Source: BJHL01 sp040378885
GTDB taxonomy: Bacteria > Planctomycetota > Phycisphaerae > Phycisphaerales > UBA1924
DNA: 64,000 bases
NCBI GenBank assembly: GCA_046316615.1
Contig: JBKDAN010000051.1
Coordinates: 26,801-90,800 of the forward strand
Direction of reading: 5' to 3'
Part shown: in pieces, positions 33,583 to 51,204 of the stretch
How the letters are laid out: each line of letters opens with the position of its first letter
How positions within the stretch are numbered: the stretch's first letter is position 1
Made by a program: the position numbers and the translations under genes
Notes under the pieces: generated by a model
Databases searched by the model: none
What the model saw: only the letters and a program-made list of their open reading frames with translations
Told to the model about the DNA's origin: nothing

Positions 33583-36033
33583 TTACGGGCACTCACCCCC
33601 AGCAAGCACATTCAGCAGATCCACAAGGTCCTGATCCTCGGGGAACACACCGTTGTTGTTGAAGTCAATATCGCCGCACGTGCCCGTCGAACACGCGCCG
33701 CCCGCGACAACCTCAAGGTAATCCGTGACGTCCTGATCTTCAGGGAAGACGCCGTTGCCGTTGAAGTCGATCGAGTCACAAACCACCGGAACGATGCTGT
33801 AGTACACGCGAAGCTGCGGAGGCTGCGTGCTCTCTGACGAACGAATGTCCCAGCCATTGCTGCCACGCGGAAGCAGCGCCCAGCCAAAGTTGCTTGCCGG
33901 GTCCTGTACCCACGCCTGCAGGCTCGCAGTCACATCGATCTCGACACGGCCCGTGGCGCCCGCGACGGTCGCATCTTCCGCCGTCACGGCTTCGATGCCG
34001 GTGTTCTGCACACCGTTGCCGCCAAAGCTGTTGGCCCACGTGACGCTCTCGTCCCACGCTTGCAACACGCGATGCAAGCTCGCCCCATCGCCCGGGTCGA
34101 ATCCCTCAACCACAAGGAACGCACGATTGATCAGCACGCGTTGACCCGCCGGCACGTCCTCGTTGCCCGGCACAAGACCACCAGCGGAACCGAAGATGTT
34201 CTGGAACCGCACGAGAATGTGGTTGTCGCTGCCGGTGCCGTTGGGGTCATCGGAGTCGATGGAGAACGAAGCAGCTTCGCCCGCGTTGTTTGTGGGCGTG
34301 GATTGCTGCAGTTCGGTGTCGAGCGTGCCCGTGTAACCGTTCACGCCATTCTGGAAGATCGCGCGCTGCACGCCCGGAGCGAGCACTCGCACCGCAAGTT
34401 GCGGGCGCTGACTCGCCGTCACGCCTTCCGAAGAAGTAAAGTCCCAGCCGTCGCCGCCCGTGGGCAGGATGGCCCACCCCAGGTTGGCTTCGCCACTCAG
34501 CCACGCACCAACGCTGTTGGTCACATCGATGCTGAACGCGCCGGTGCCGGTCGAAGTAACCGTGGCATCGCTTGCGCTGCGTGCCTCAACACCGTCAACG
34601 CTGATACCCGCACCCATGCTGGTCCACGTGCTGGCTTCGCTCCACGGGGCAAGCATGCGGTGGAAGTTGCTGGCGTTCACGGTGCTGTTGGTGGTGTTGA
34701 GCGCCAGTGTCGCAAGATCGATCGTCGCGCCCCCGGGAATCTGCGTGATGCCCGCGCCGATGATGTTGTCGAATCGCAGCAGACCATGCACCTGACCGCT
34801 GGGCGTCCCATCCACACTGTCTGACTTCACGATCGCTGACGCGCCAACATTCGTACCCGGCGTCGCGAATGCGAGATACGTGTCCTGCGTGCCGGCGTAC
34901 CCGCTCACACCTTCGCGGAACGTGTACGTCACGAACGCAGGCGGCGGCGGCGGGGGCGGCGGCGGCGGAGCAACAAAGCGCGTGCTGAAGTCAACCGCCA
35001 TGTCGAACCGGCTGTTCGCATCAATCTGCACAGTGCCGCTGGTGAGGGCAGGCAGACCTGCGGGCATGATGAACGGATTGCTGGGGCTTGCCTCCCAGAA
35101 GCGCGACAGTCCCGCTCCCACCGCATTGGTCGCACCGCTCTTGGGCGAGTAGCTCACCGTGTGAATCGTGTTTGCAGTCTCGTTGAAGATGTACATCCGC
35201 AGGTACGCGTCGCCGCCGTTCGGATACGCCTGATAGTCACTCAGCAACTGGTGCACGGGGCGACCGAAGTTGTTGGTCGCGACTTCGTAGCGTTCGCCGT
35301 CGTCACCGTCGGGCCCACGGTGGAAGTGGCCGTTGAGGGTCATGAAAATCTGGTTGTTGTTGCGAACCAACTGCTGCCAGATGGCCTCGCCGCCTGCGCT
35401 GCGACCGTTGGTCACCGCGAAGTCGTCGATGATGTACTCATGCGTGGTCAGAATCGTCGGCATGTTGGGGTTCGCGTCGATGATCGACTGCGCCCACGCG
35501 ATGGCGTCATCCTGACCAGCGACCAGCGAAGCGGGCAGCCACTCCAGCGCGAGGTGCAGATACTGCCGGCCACCGATCGTGATGATCTGCGCGTGATTCC
35601 AGCCGTTGCTGGTGGAGCCGATGTACCAAGGCTTGCCTGCAAAGCGAGCGGGGCCGAAGTTGTTCACATAGTTGACGGCGAGTGTGGCCTTGTTGCCCGT
35701 CGTGGCGTAATCGTGATTGCCCGGCACGAGGCTGTATGGCAGCTCGGGGACGATGGTGTCGAGCACGTCGATGGCTTGGTCAGCACGCTGCCATTCGGTC
35801 AGGACGCTGCCGTTCTGGACGATGTCGCCCAGATGGCTGACGAATTGGATGTTGTACGCGCCGCGAAAATCCTTGATGAAGTTCGTCTGCTGCAAAAACT
35901 GAGGGAATCGCGTCGCGCTGTCGCTGTAGAACTGCGTGTCGGGCAGGGCCACCAGCGTGCCGGGCTGCGCACACGCGAGCCCTGCCGTCATCGCGAGCAT
36001 GAGCGAAGCCTGCATCACCTTGAAACTGGTCAT
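33583..36033 (-). CDS. Secreted calcineurin-like phosphoesterase with DNRLRE-type domains and dockerin tail
   Basis: 816 aa. ATG at 36033 has GAGAGGA 7 bases upstream; a GTG one codon earlier is possible. The signal peptide ends A-C-A-Q. The metallophosphoesterase domain (about 25-300) shows P-D-T-Q, G-D-I-V, G-N-H-D, a His in T-T-H-E-Y and G-H-F-H; the first motif has Gln where most have His. A ten-proline linker follows, then two homologous beta-jelly-roll domains of DNRLRE/CBM96-like type (each with a L-x-R-F-x-N-I motif). Two GC-type dockerin repeats close it. It is probably an extracellular phosphatase or nucleotidase held at the surface. Confidence 0.92.
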   Translation of the reverse strand: MTSFKVMQASLMLAMTAGLACAQPGTLVALPDTQFYSDSATRFPQFLQQTNFIKDFRGAYNIQFVSHLGDIVQNGSVLTEWQRADQAIDVLDTIVPELPYSLVPGNHDYATTGNKATLAVNYVNNFGPARFAGKPWYIGSTSNGWNHAQIITIGGRQYLHLALEWLPASLVAGQDDAIAWAQSIIDANPNMPTILTTHEYIIDDFAVTNGRSAGGEAIWQQLVRNNNQIFMTLNGHFHRGPDGDDGERYEVATNNFGRPVHQLLSDYQAYPNGGDAYLRMYIFNETANTIHTVSYSPKSGATNAVGAGLSRFWEASPSNPFIMPAGLPALTSGTVQIDANSRFDMAVDFSTRFVAPPPPPPPPPPAFVTYTFREGVSGYAGTQDTYLAFATPGTNVGASAIVKSDSVDGTPSGQVHGLLRFDNIIGAGITQIPGGATIDLATLALNTTNSTVNASNFHRMLAPWSEASTWTSMGAGISVDGVEARSASDATVTSTGTGAFSIDVTNSVGAWLSGEANLGWAILPTGGDGWDFTSSEGVTASQRPQLAVRVLAPGVQRAIFQNGVNGYTGTLDTELQQSTPTNNAGEAASFSIDSDDPNGTGSDNHILVRFQNIFGSAGGLVPGNEDVPAGQRVLINRAFLVVEGFDPGDGASLHRVLQAWDESVTWANSFGGNGVQNTGIEAVTAEDATVAGATGRVEIDVTASLQAWVQDPASNFGWALLPRGSNGWDIRSSESTQPPQLRVYYSIVPVVCDSIDFNGNGVFPEDQDVTDYLEVVAGGACSTGTCGDIDFNNNGVFPEDQDLVDLLNVLAGGECP

Positions 36034-36339
36034 CACAACGTCCTCTCCCGTGCGCAGACGACAACCTCGATCCGACCGGATCGCTCGCTATCGTCACACT
36101 CGCACGCCTGAATCGCGCGTCTGCGACCCGTCACCACGACGTGTCACGACCCGCTTCATCACTCGCGAAACAATACCAAATTGCCTGCGCACATGCGTTC
36201 AGGTGCTGACAAGACTCTGACAAGTCTCGTATGAGATCGCGCAAAGCAGCTTCACTGTCCGGACACAGTCACGAGAAAGAAAAGACCCCCGCATGACACG
36301 CGGGGGTCTTCATCTCTCACATTCTCAAGCCATCGCGCC
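36034..36339. other. Intergenic region between two dockerin-tailed genes
   Basis: 306 bases without a gene. It contains the terminator of the right-hand gene (36282-36310) and the upstream region of the phosphoesterase gene. No clear promoter elements seen. Confidence 0.5.
36282..36310 (-). terminator. Strong terminator after the 462-aa dockerin-tailed gene
   Basis: A-A-G-A-C-C-C-C-C-G-C (36282-36292) pairs over 11 bp with 36300-36310 around a 7-base loop. T-T-T-C-T-T-T-C-T follows on the minus strand. Confidence 0.82.
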
Positions 36340-37728
36340 TTACGGACACTGTCCACCCGCAAGCACGTTGAAGAAGTCGACAACATCCTGATCTTCCGGG
36401 AAGACACCGTTGTTGTTGAAGTCGATGTCGTTGCATCCCACCACAGCATCGCACGTCGCAGGCGAACCGCCGGCGAGCACGTCGAAGTAGTCAACAACAT
36501 CCTGATCTTCCGGGAAGACGCCGTTGTTGTTGAAGTCGATGTCATCGCACGTCACAACCGAGCACGCACGACGCGCAACGATGCGATTGCTGTTCACGCC
36601 GCCGATGCTGCTGAACGAGCCGCCCACCCACAGCGTGTCACCATCCTTGAAGAACTTGAACACGCTCGCGCTCGCGCCGCTGTCCAGCGTCGTCCACGTG
36701 TTGGGCGTATCCATGCGATAGATGAAGCCGCTGGCGGGCAACGTGCCGCCGCCGTACAGCTTCTCGCCGTTGCCATCGTCAAACGCTTCCAGCGTCCACG
36801 TACGCCCGCCGACATACTGCCCGACCGCACTCCACGTGCTGCCGTTCCACTTCACCACCGAGCGATTGACGCCGTCGGCGTTCACTCGCAGATTGCTGCC
36901 GCCCGCAAAGAGCGCCGGGCCGCTGCCATCGTTCCATACAAGGAAGCAATCAACATCCGCCGTCGCATTGCGAGGCGTGAGATTCGTGCCCACCGGGCTC
37001 CATGTCGTGCCGTTCCAGCGCGCCACCATCGGCGCCGTCACGCCGCTCACCGTTGTGAAGCGACCGCCGATGTACAGTTGCGCTCCGCCGCCCGCGCCAT
37101 CGTCGTGCACGATCATCGCAGGCACATAAGGATTGATTCCCGTGATCGTCATGCTCGTCGCAATGGGCGTGAGCGTCGTGCCATCCCACATCGCGACGCC
37201 ACCCGCAGGCTGACCCGCAAGCGTCTGAAAGTCACCCGCGAAGTACAGTCGATTCTGCCCGCCAATCGCATTGCTGGTCAGCATCGACCACACGGCGTTC
37301 ACCGTGTCGGGCCCCCAGCCAGTGCCCAGCGATGTGTACTGCGTGCCATCCCAACGCGCGATGCTCTTGGTGTTGGGAACGTTGTTCGCTGTTGTAAAGA
37401 AGCCGCCGACGTACAGATCGCCGTTGAACTCGGCGAAGCTCGTACCGAAAGCGTTGCCAATGCCCGGCGTCAGACCACCACCAAGACTCGCCCAGCTGTT
37501 CGTCACTTCGTCATACTGAGCGATGTAGCTGGTGCCTGCGACGCCAGCCATCTCCGTGAACGAGCCGCTCGCGATCAGCTTCCCGCCATACTTCGTGAAG
37601 GCCCCCACATATCCCGTCGTCGTGCCCGGCGTGCCGGGCGTTCCATCCCACGTGGGCGTACACGTCTGCGCCATCGCGCTGACCGCCAACCCCGCAAACA
37701 CTGGCAGAACGAACAATGCATGACGCAT
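36340..37728 (-). CDS. Secreted beta-propeller-like protein with GC-type dockerin tail
   Basis: 462 aa; ATG at 37728 has GGGAGA 6 bases upstream and is followed by a signal peptide (F-A-G-L-A-V-S-A-M-A-Q). Repeats of about 55 residues carry [VM]-A-R-W-[DN]-G-T-x-W and L-Y-[VI]-G-G-x-F, typical of propeller blades in planctomycete surface proteins. The C-terminus has two nearly identical GC-type dockerin repeats separated by A-T-C-D-A-V-V-G-C. The binding target is unknown. It has its own terminator, so it is monocistronic. Confidence 0.9.
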   Translation of the reverse strand: MRHALFVLPVFAGLAVSAMAQTCTPTWDGTPGTPGTTTGYVGAFTKYGGKLIASGSFTEMAGVAGTSYIAQYDEVTNSWASLGGGLTPGIGNAFGTSFAEFNGDLYVGGFFTTANNVPNTKSIARWDGTQYTSLGTGWGPDTVNAVWSMLTSNAIGGQNRLYFAGDFQTLAGQPAGGVAMWDGTTLTPIATSMTITGINPYVPAMIVHDDGAGGGAQLYIGGRFTTVSGVTAPMVARWNGTTWSPVGTNLTPRNATADVDCFLVWNDGSGPALFAGGSNLRVNADGVNRSVVKWNGSTWSAVGQYVGGRTWTLEAFDDGNGEKLYGGGTLPASGFIYRMDTPNTWTTLDSGASASVFKFFKDGDTLWVGGSFSSIGGVNSNRIVARRACSVVTCDDIDFNNNGVFPEDQDVVDYFDVLAGGSPATCDAVVGCNDIDFNNNGVFPEDQDVVDFFNVLAGGQCP

Positions 37729-37903
37729 GCGAAATCTCCCTTCAGACTGATCAAGGAAAGCCACCGTGCATCCAGGCACGGCGTGTATCGCATGTACGTC
37801 GCTGCGGTCCAATGTATCCGCAACTCAGTTGAATTTGTGCAATTTCACACCCGCCCTCGCCGCGACGCAACCGCCAGACTTGGTGGGGATACCAAATGCA
37901 AAA

Positions 37904-37923
37904 CAACGCGCTCTCGCGCGTTG
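37904..37923 (-). terminator. Terminator after the lectin-domain gene
   Basis: C-A-A-C-G-C-G (37904-37910) pairs with C-G-C-G-T-T-G (37917-37923). T-T-T-T-G follows on the minus strand. Confidence 0.7.
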
Positions 37924-37948
37924 CTTCACGTTCGACGATTCACTCCGT

Positions 37949-39196
37949 TCAGCACTGACCGCCGGCCAAAACCGTGAAGTAATCAATCACGTCCTGGTCT
38001 TCCGGGAAGACGCCGTTGTTGTTGAAATCAATGTCATTGCACGGCACGCACGTACCGCCCGCCAGCACATCGAAGAGGTCAACAACGTCCTGGTCTTCCG
38101 GGAAGACGCCGTTGTTGTTGAAGTCGATGTCATCGCACACGCTGTCAAACTCAACGACAAACCCGCGCGCAACCGTGCTGCCCGCTGCATCGTTCCAGGT
38201 GTTGCTCGCAGGAATGCCCTGACCGAAGAACTGGATGCGATCTTCGTTCCCGTTGAGATTGTTCGGTTCGCCAAACGCCCAGTTGGTGTACACAAAGGGC
38301 TCGTTGGTCACCCACGTCCAGCCGCCCGCAGGCTCCACGCTGCCGGCGTTCTGCACGCCACCAAGCCACGGACCCACGCCCGCGCCCGTCGCATTCGTGA
38401 ACCAGAACGCCTGATTGCCACCCAGCGAGGCGTACACAAACGCATTCTCGCTCACGTTCGTGATCGTCGCGAGATAGCCGCCCATCTGCTCAGCCATGGC
38501 GTTGGCCTGCGCCCACGTCACGCCGTTGATCGCCTGCACCGCGCGATACCGATGCCCGTTGCCGCCGATCAAGGGCGACCACACGCGATCCGTCGGCTGA
38601 TCAAGCACCAGCGTCAGCCCCGCCACAAAGATGCGCTGCTGATTCGTCGCGCCGCTGTCAATAAAGCGGATGCGACGCAGCTCTTCACCTGCAAACGCCG
38701 CAGGCAACGTGATGCGCTGCTTATCCACACGCGCCGTGCCCGCCGTCACCACCTGCGTGGTCGTCGTGCCGTTGATGGTGTTCGTGAACGTGTTCTGATT
38801 CCAGTCGCGCACATCCACGCCGCCGACCAGTTGCACCGTGTACGTCAGGCCCGAGGTGGTTTCGAACTGCACGCTCGCCACGCTCTCCGGACCGGCTTGG
38901 CCCCAGTCCGTGTTGATCAGCGTGTGCACTTCGCGCACGCCTTCCACATTGATCGGCACCGTCAGCACGCGCGGATTCGCACCACTCGCCGCGTTCGCCG
39001 ACCACATGTTGTTGCCCGTGGGCTCGATGCGGAAAGGCACGCCGCCCAGCACCGGGTTCAGTGTGGGAAACGCCGTATTGCGCGCCTGCAGGCGATCATT
39101 CGCGAACGGCAGCAGATTGACGGGCAGAAAGAAATCCTGTGCGATCGCGGTCGACGCGATAACCGTCGCAACTGCGACACTCACAAAACGAAACAT
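37949..39196 (-). CDS. Secreted C-type lectin-domain protein with GC-type dockerin tail
   Basis: 415 aa; the start has GGAGGG 6 bases upstream. After the signal peptide (V-A-T-V-I-A-S-T-A-I-A-Q) comes a beta-rich domain to about 205. A C-type lectin-like domain follows at about 215-345: W-A-Q-A-N-A-M-A-E-Q-M-G-G-Y-L-A-T-I, then P-W-L-G-G, then W-A-F-G-E-P-N-N and the terminal G-F-V-V-E-F. The E-P-N motif suggests calcium-dependent sugar binding. Two dockerin repeats end the protein. It may recognise polysaccharide or cell-surface glycans. Confidence 0.92.
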   Translation of the reverse strand: MFRFVSVAVATVIASTAIAQDFFLPVNLLPFANDRLQARNTAFPTLNPVLGGVPFRIEPTGNNMWSANAASGANPRVLTVPINVEGVREVHTLINTDWGQAGPESVASVQFETTSGLTYTVQLVGGVDVRDWNQNTFTNTINGTTTTQVVTAGTARVDKQRITLPAAFAGEELRRIRFIDSGATNQQRIFVAGLTLVLDQPTDRVWSPLIGGNGHRYRAVQAINGVTWAQANAMAEQMGGYLATITNVSENAFVYASLGGNQAFWFTNATGAGVGPWLGGVQNAGSVEPAGGWTWVTNEPFVYTNWAFGEPNNLNGNEDRIQFFGQGIPASNTWNDAAGSTVARGFVVEFDSVCDDIDFNNNGVFPEDQDVVDLFDVLAGGTCVPCNDIDFNNNGVFPEDQDVIDYFTVLAGGQC

Positions 39197-39477
39197 GTAA
39201 AACCCTCCAGAACCTCAGGCCCGCGCCGCGTGCGCTTCATCGCGCACCGCCGAGCAGCTCATGTCTGCATACTAGAACGCACCCGCGCAGAGTCGAGCGC
39301 ACCGCCCGTCTCAGACCTCGGGATTTACAACCATGTGACCGCACGTTCGGACACCGTGCGGAAACCCCTCGGTATCGTGTGCAAATCGCACCAATGTTTC
39401 GCCTAGGTCCGCAGATGCCCGCCAGACCGACCAAAGCGGGCACGGTACAACGGTGAAGATTCCACCGCCCATGAAAA
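39197..39477. other. Intergenic region between rpoC and the lectin-domain gene
   Basis: No gene seen. Two short inverted repeats are present: C-C-G-C-A-C-G / C-G-T-G-C-G-G (39339-39361) and T-G-C-C-C-G-C / G-C-G-G-G-C-A (39416-39442). Promoter elements of the lectin gene probably lie near 39265-39285 (minus-strand T-A-G-T-A-T). Confidence 0.4.
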
Positions 39478-39504
39478 AAGCCCCGAGCATGACGCTCGGG
39501 GCTT
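39478..39504 (-). terminator. rpoBC operon terminator
   Basis: A-A-G-C-C-C-C-G-A-G-C (39478-39488) pairs over 11 bp with 39494-39504 around a 5-base loop. T-T-T-T-T-T-C follows on the minus strand, 25 bases after the rpoC stop. Confidence 0.9.
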
Positions 39505-39526
39505 CATCACTTCACACTTGCACGAT

Positions 39527-43909
<4,383 letters not shown>

Positions 43910-44016
43910 GAAACTGTTCTCCAGAACAGGGAAACTCTTACAAAGCTCTGAGCGTGGACATTGCCGCTGATGCGATGCGGAGACCAGGGCTCAGTGCCTG
44001 ATCCCCACTGCTTGCT

Positions 44017-47898
<3,882 letters not shown>

Positions 47899-47925
47899 CG
47901 CGCTTCCTTTCGATGGAAAGACGAA

Positions 47926-47966
47926 GCGACACCGATCTCGGCCAGACTTGCCGAGGTCCGTGTCGC
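47926..47966 (-). promoter_or_regulatory. rpoB leader hairpin
   Basis: G-C-G-A-C-A-C (47926-47932) and C-T-C-G-G-C (47937-47942) pair with G-C-C-G-A-G (47950-47955) and G-T-G-T-C-G-C (47960-47966). One C/C mismatch and one G-U give a stem of about 16 bp with a 7-base loop. The minus-strand side toward the gene reads T-T-C-G-T-C-T-T-T-C-C. It lies between the promoter and the Shine-Dalgarno sequence, so it may be an attenuator or a translational control site. Confidence 0.6.
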
Positions 47967-48046
47967 GTCAACTTTGCTTCTGAGTCTCGTTCAACGGTCG
48001 ATCCAAACCGCCAAACCACCGGTGCGGGCCCATGGGAACAGTCGCG

Positions 48047-48075
48047 ACTATAGCCAAAGCCCCGTCGCGTAGCAA
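48047..48075 (-). promoter_or_regulatory. Sigma-70-type promoter of rpoBC
   Basis: On the minus strand T-T-G-C-T-A (48070-48075) and T-A-T-A-G-T (48047-48052) are separated by exactly 17 bases. This places a start site about 140 bases upstream of rpoB. Confidence 0.7.
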
Positions 48076-48217
48076 CTTGGATGCCGAGTGAAAAATTCAA
48101 GTGCTTTTCACAATCTCACTCCATCCCCCAAATCCAATCAAAACACAAACGCATTCTTCACCCTACGTCCGCAAACTTCTCTCACGCTTTTCGGGTACAC
48201 TCAGCCTGAGGGAACCA

Positions 48218-50533
48218 GTGGGAAATCACACAACCGAGAAAACCCCCAACTCTCCGCGCGAGGCCGTCGGTCACGAAGCCTCAGGAGACCGTCTCGCCAA
48301 GTACACCCTGCTCCGGGTGCTAGGCCAGGGTACCTTCGGGGTCGTCTGGGAAGCCCTCGAAGACCCGCCGCTTGCTCGACGGGTGGCAATCAAGATCCTC
48401 TTGTCTGGTTTTGGCCCCCACGCCCAGGCGCGCTTCGAACGCGAGGGCCCCATCCTCGCTGCCCTGCAACACCCCGGCATCGCCGAGGTGCTCGACACTG
48501 GAACCACCACCCATGGCCACCCATATCAGGTGCTTGAGCTGATTGAAGGCCAGCCCCTCGACCGCTTCGCGTCCCAACTCGACGAATCCGCCCGCCTCGA
48601 ACTCCTCGCCAAGGTCTGCGACGCGGTCGCCTTCGCCAACTCCCGCGGCGTCATTCACCGCGATCTCAAGCCCTCCAACATCCTCGTGACCATTGTTGAT
48701 GGCGTGCCCATCCCCAAACTCATCGACTTCGGCATCGCCAAGCAACTTGGCGCCGCCCCCACCGACGCCCGCGGCGTGACCCTCCGCGGCCAGGCTCTGG
48801 GCACCCTTGAGTACATGAGTCCCGAGCAGGCCCAGGGCGTCATCAATGTCGATGCCCGGAGCGACGTCTTCGCCCTAGGCGTCATCCTCTGCGAACTCAT
48901 CACCGGCAAGACGCCTTTCGTGCCCGTCCCGGGCGAGTCTGACCAGCAGGCTCTGCTGCGCCTTGCCGCCCAGCACGACATCCGCTCCCCGCGCGAGATC
49001 CGCCGCGACGTTCCGCGCGATCTCGAAACCATCATCCTCCGCGCCACCGACATCTCCCCCGCGCGCCGCTACGCCAGCGCCGCCGACATCGCCACCGATA
49101 TCCGCCGCTTTCTGCAAGGTGAGCCCATCACCGGCTCGCGCGACTCCGCCCTTTACACCGGCTGGCGCCGCACGCATCGCTGGATGCGCCGCAACACCGC
49201 CATGACCGGCGCCATCGTCGTGCTGCTCGCCACGCTGCTGGGCGTGTTCGTCTACTCACCCGTGCTCGCACGCTACACGCGCGCTCACGAGTTCACCAGC
49301 GGGCTGGTCTTTCAAGCCCCCGCAACGATCGAAATCCCCCGCAGCGTGCGCGTCATCGCCCTCGACGATAGCACCACGCCCGAAGACCTCGCCCAACTCG
49401 CCGCACTCCATTGCAGCGATCCCGAACGCAGCGCCGCGCTGGGCGAAGTGACATTCGATGACAACGGCTCGTTGCGCATTCTGCACGCGGAGATGCTCTC
49501 ACGCCTCGCCCGCGCCCAACCGCGCTGCGTCGCTCTCGACATCTTTTTCCGCACGCCGCGCGAACGCGAAGATCCCTTCCTCGTCAGTTCCTTGACCCAA
49601 CTCGCGCAAGCACAGATTCCCGCCGTTCTGGCCGTGCGCGAGTGGCCGGTCAACACCGACCCACCCGCCATCTCTCCCGCCATCCTCGCCGTGCCGGGCG
49701 TGCGCTGGGGCGTCGTTCAGACGTGGCCGCAGTCAGAGAGCATTGCCATTGAGATCGCTCGCAAGAATCCGCAGCGGCGTGCCGACACCTCGCTTTTTCT
49801 TCAGGCTTTCGCCGCCACGCAGAACCCCCACGCCTTCGCCGACGCCACCATCGAATCCGAGTCCGAAGGCGTGCGCCTCACCTTCTGGAAGTACGACGAC
49901 ACTGCCGCCCGCCGCGACATAGGCGAAGAACTCCTTATCCCCGTCGACAGCATCACGCAGGACGACCCCGGCGCGCCAGGCTCGCTCATCGCCGACTGGA
50001 AACTCACGCCCCCAAACGACCTCGCCGTGCTCGATGACGTCACCTGGTCCTACTCCCGCGCACTCAAAGCCTCGCCCGCCGAACTCGCGGACTGGAGCCG
50101 TGACCACGTCGTCATCATCGGCGATGTTCGCCGCACCACGCCCTCAGGCGAGATTGACTACCCCATGCTCAATCGCCCGGACCTTCCCGGCGTCTACGTC
50201 GTCGCCCAGTGCATCGAGCAGTTGCTGCATGGACGCCCCACGCGCGTCCCCACCAGTCTCGAAGGTCCTGTCATCCTCGCCGCCATGGCCAGCGTCGGCG
50301 TCTTTGCCGGCTCGATCTTCTGCCGCCGCCCGCTCGCCCTCGCGCTCACACTCGTCGCGCTCACCGTGAGCGTCGTCGTGCTCGCCATCATCGTCGCTCG
50401 CGTCTTTGCGTACGAGTGCGGCCCGCTCATCCCCGCCGTCACGCTTGTTACCGCCGGCATCTTCGCCGCCTTGCTCCTCAGCCGCCTGCAGCCCCTTCGC
50501 CTGCCACCTTCCGACTCCCTCTCGCGGATCTAA
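48218..50533 (+). CDS. Serine/threonine protein kinase with CHASE2 sensor domain
   Basis: 771 aa from the GTG at 48218, which has GAGGGA 5 bases upstream; an ATG at 48101 lacks a binding site. The kinase domain (about 25-300) has L-G-Q-G-T-F-G-V-V, the V-A-I-K lysine, H-R-D-L-K-P-S-N (His about 147) and D-F-G (about 170). A transmembrane helix follows at about 328-348. A CHASE2 extracytoplasmic sensor (I-A-L-D-D-S-T, A-L-D-I-F-F, V-V-I-I-G-D) comes next, then three C-terminal transmembrane helices. The kinase is thus inside and the sensor outside. It is the first gene of a three-gene operon with two FecR-like lipoproteins. Confidence 0.93.
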   Translation: MGNHTTEKTPNSPREAVGHEASGDRLAKYTLLRVLGQGTFGVVWEALEDPPLARRVAIKILLSGFGPHAQARFEREGPILAALQHPGIAEVLDTGTTTHGHPYQVLELIEGQPLDRFASQLDESARLELLAKVCDAVAFANSRGVIHRDLKPSNILVTIVDGVPIPKLIDFGIAKQLGAAPTDARGVTLRGQALGTLEYMSPEQAQGVINVDARSDVFALGVILCELITGKTPFVPVPGESDQQALLRLAAQHDIRSPREIRRDVPRDLETIILRATDISPARRYASAADIATDIRRFLQGEPITGSRDSALYTGWRRTHRWMRRNTAMTGAIVVLLATLLGVFVYSPVLARYTRAHEFTSGLVFQAPATIEIPRSVRVIALDDSTTPEDLAQLAALHCSDPERSAALGEVTFDDNGSLRILHAEMLSRLARAQPRCVALDIFFRTPREREDPFLVSSLTQLAQAQIPAVLAVREWPVNTDPPAISPAILAVPGVRWGVVQTWPQSESIAIEIARKNPQRRADTSLFLQAFAATQNPHAFADATIESESEGVRLTFWKYDDTAARRDIGEELLIPVDSITQDDPGAPGSLIADWKLTPPNDLAVLDDVTWSYSRALKASPAELADWSRDHVVIIGDVRRTTPSGEIDYPMLNRPDLPGVYVVAQCIEQLLHGRPTRVPTSLEGPVILAAMASVGVFAGSIFCRRPLALALTLVALTVSVVVLAIIVARVFAYECGPLIPAVTLVTAGIFAALLLSRLQPLRLPPSDSLSRI

Positions 50534-50547
50534 GAAAGGACTCGTCA

Positions 50548-51183
50548 GTGTCCACGTCCTCACACATCACGGCCTCACTCGCACTGGCGCTCACCTGTTC
50601 CGCCGTCTTCACCGGCTGCGCCAGCAACCACGCCGCCATGAGCACGATGGCCGGTGGCGACACACCCACGCTGGACTCCATCGACCTCACACAATCCACC
50701 TCAAACACCGCCCCCGTCACCAAGGTCAAACTCTCGTACGAGCACGGCGCTTCGCTCGACATGAAGTTCTCCAGCCAGAAGTTCAACATCGAGAACATGG
50801 CCCGCAAGGAGGACCGCGGCTCAGGCGTCTCCATCGACGGCGGCGCCGTCGTCGTGAAAGCCACCAACCTCGACAACGCCCGCGCCGCCGCCCCGCGCTT
50901 CTGGCCCATCGTGCGCCGCCGCCGCGTCGCAATCGGCGCCGAAGGCACCGAGTTCCTCGTCCAGGCCCTCGATCAGATCGTCGGCGAACGCACCCTGATC
51001 GCCAAAGTTCAGATGATCAGCGGCACCAAGGTCTTCATTGAAGCGCCCGACGACTACGAAGAGCTCAAAGAGCCCGGCAGTCAGGCCCACGTCTACCTCC
51101 GCCGCGATGGCAAGCACGACATCGAAGTGCCCCCGCAGATTGACGCCGAACTGCAGGCGCTCGTCACCCAGCTCAATCCCTAA
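50548..51183 (+). CDS. FecR-like lipoprotein, paralogue 1
   Basis: 211 aa from the GTG at 50548 (AAGAAAGGA 7 bases upstream), 14 bases after the kinase. The signal sequence ends in a lipobox-like V-F-T-G-C. The core carries R-F-W-P-I-V-R-R-R-R-V-A-I-G-A-E-G-T-E-F, a FecR-domain signature (G-T-E-F). FecR domains sense or transmit periplasmic signals. The paralogue 21 bases downstream shares this core almost exactly, indicating tandem duplication. Confidence 0.83.
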   Translation: MSTSSHITASLALALTCSAVFTGCASNHAAMSTMAGGDTPTLDSIDLTQSTSNTAPVTKVKLSYEHGASLDMKFSSQKFNIENMARKEDRGSGVSIDGGAVVVKATNLDNARAAAPRFWPIVRRRRVAIGAEGTEFLVQALDQIVGERTLIAKVQMISGTKVFIEAPDDYEELKEPGSQAHVYLRRDGKHDIEVPPQIDAELQALVTQLNP

Positions 51184-51204
51184 GCCCGCATAAGGAACGC
51201 ATCC

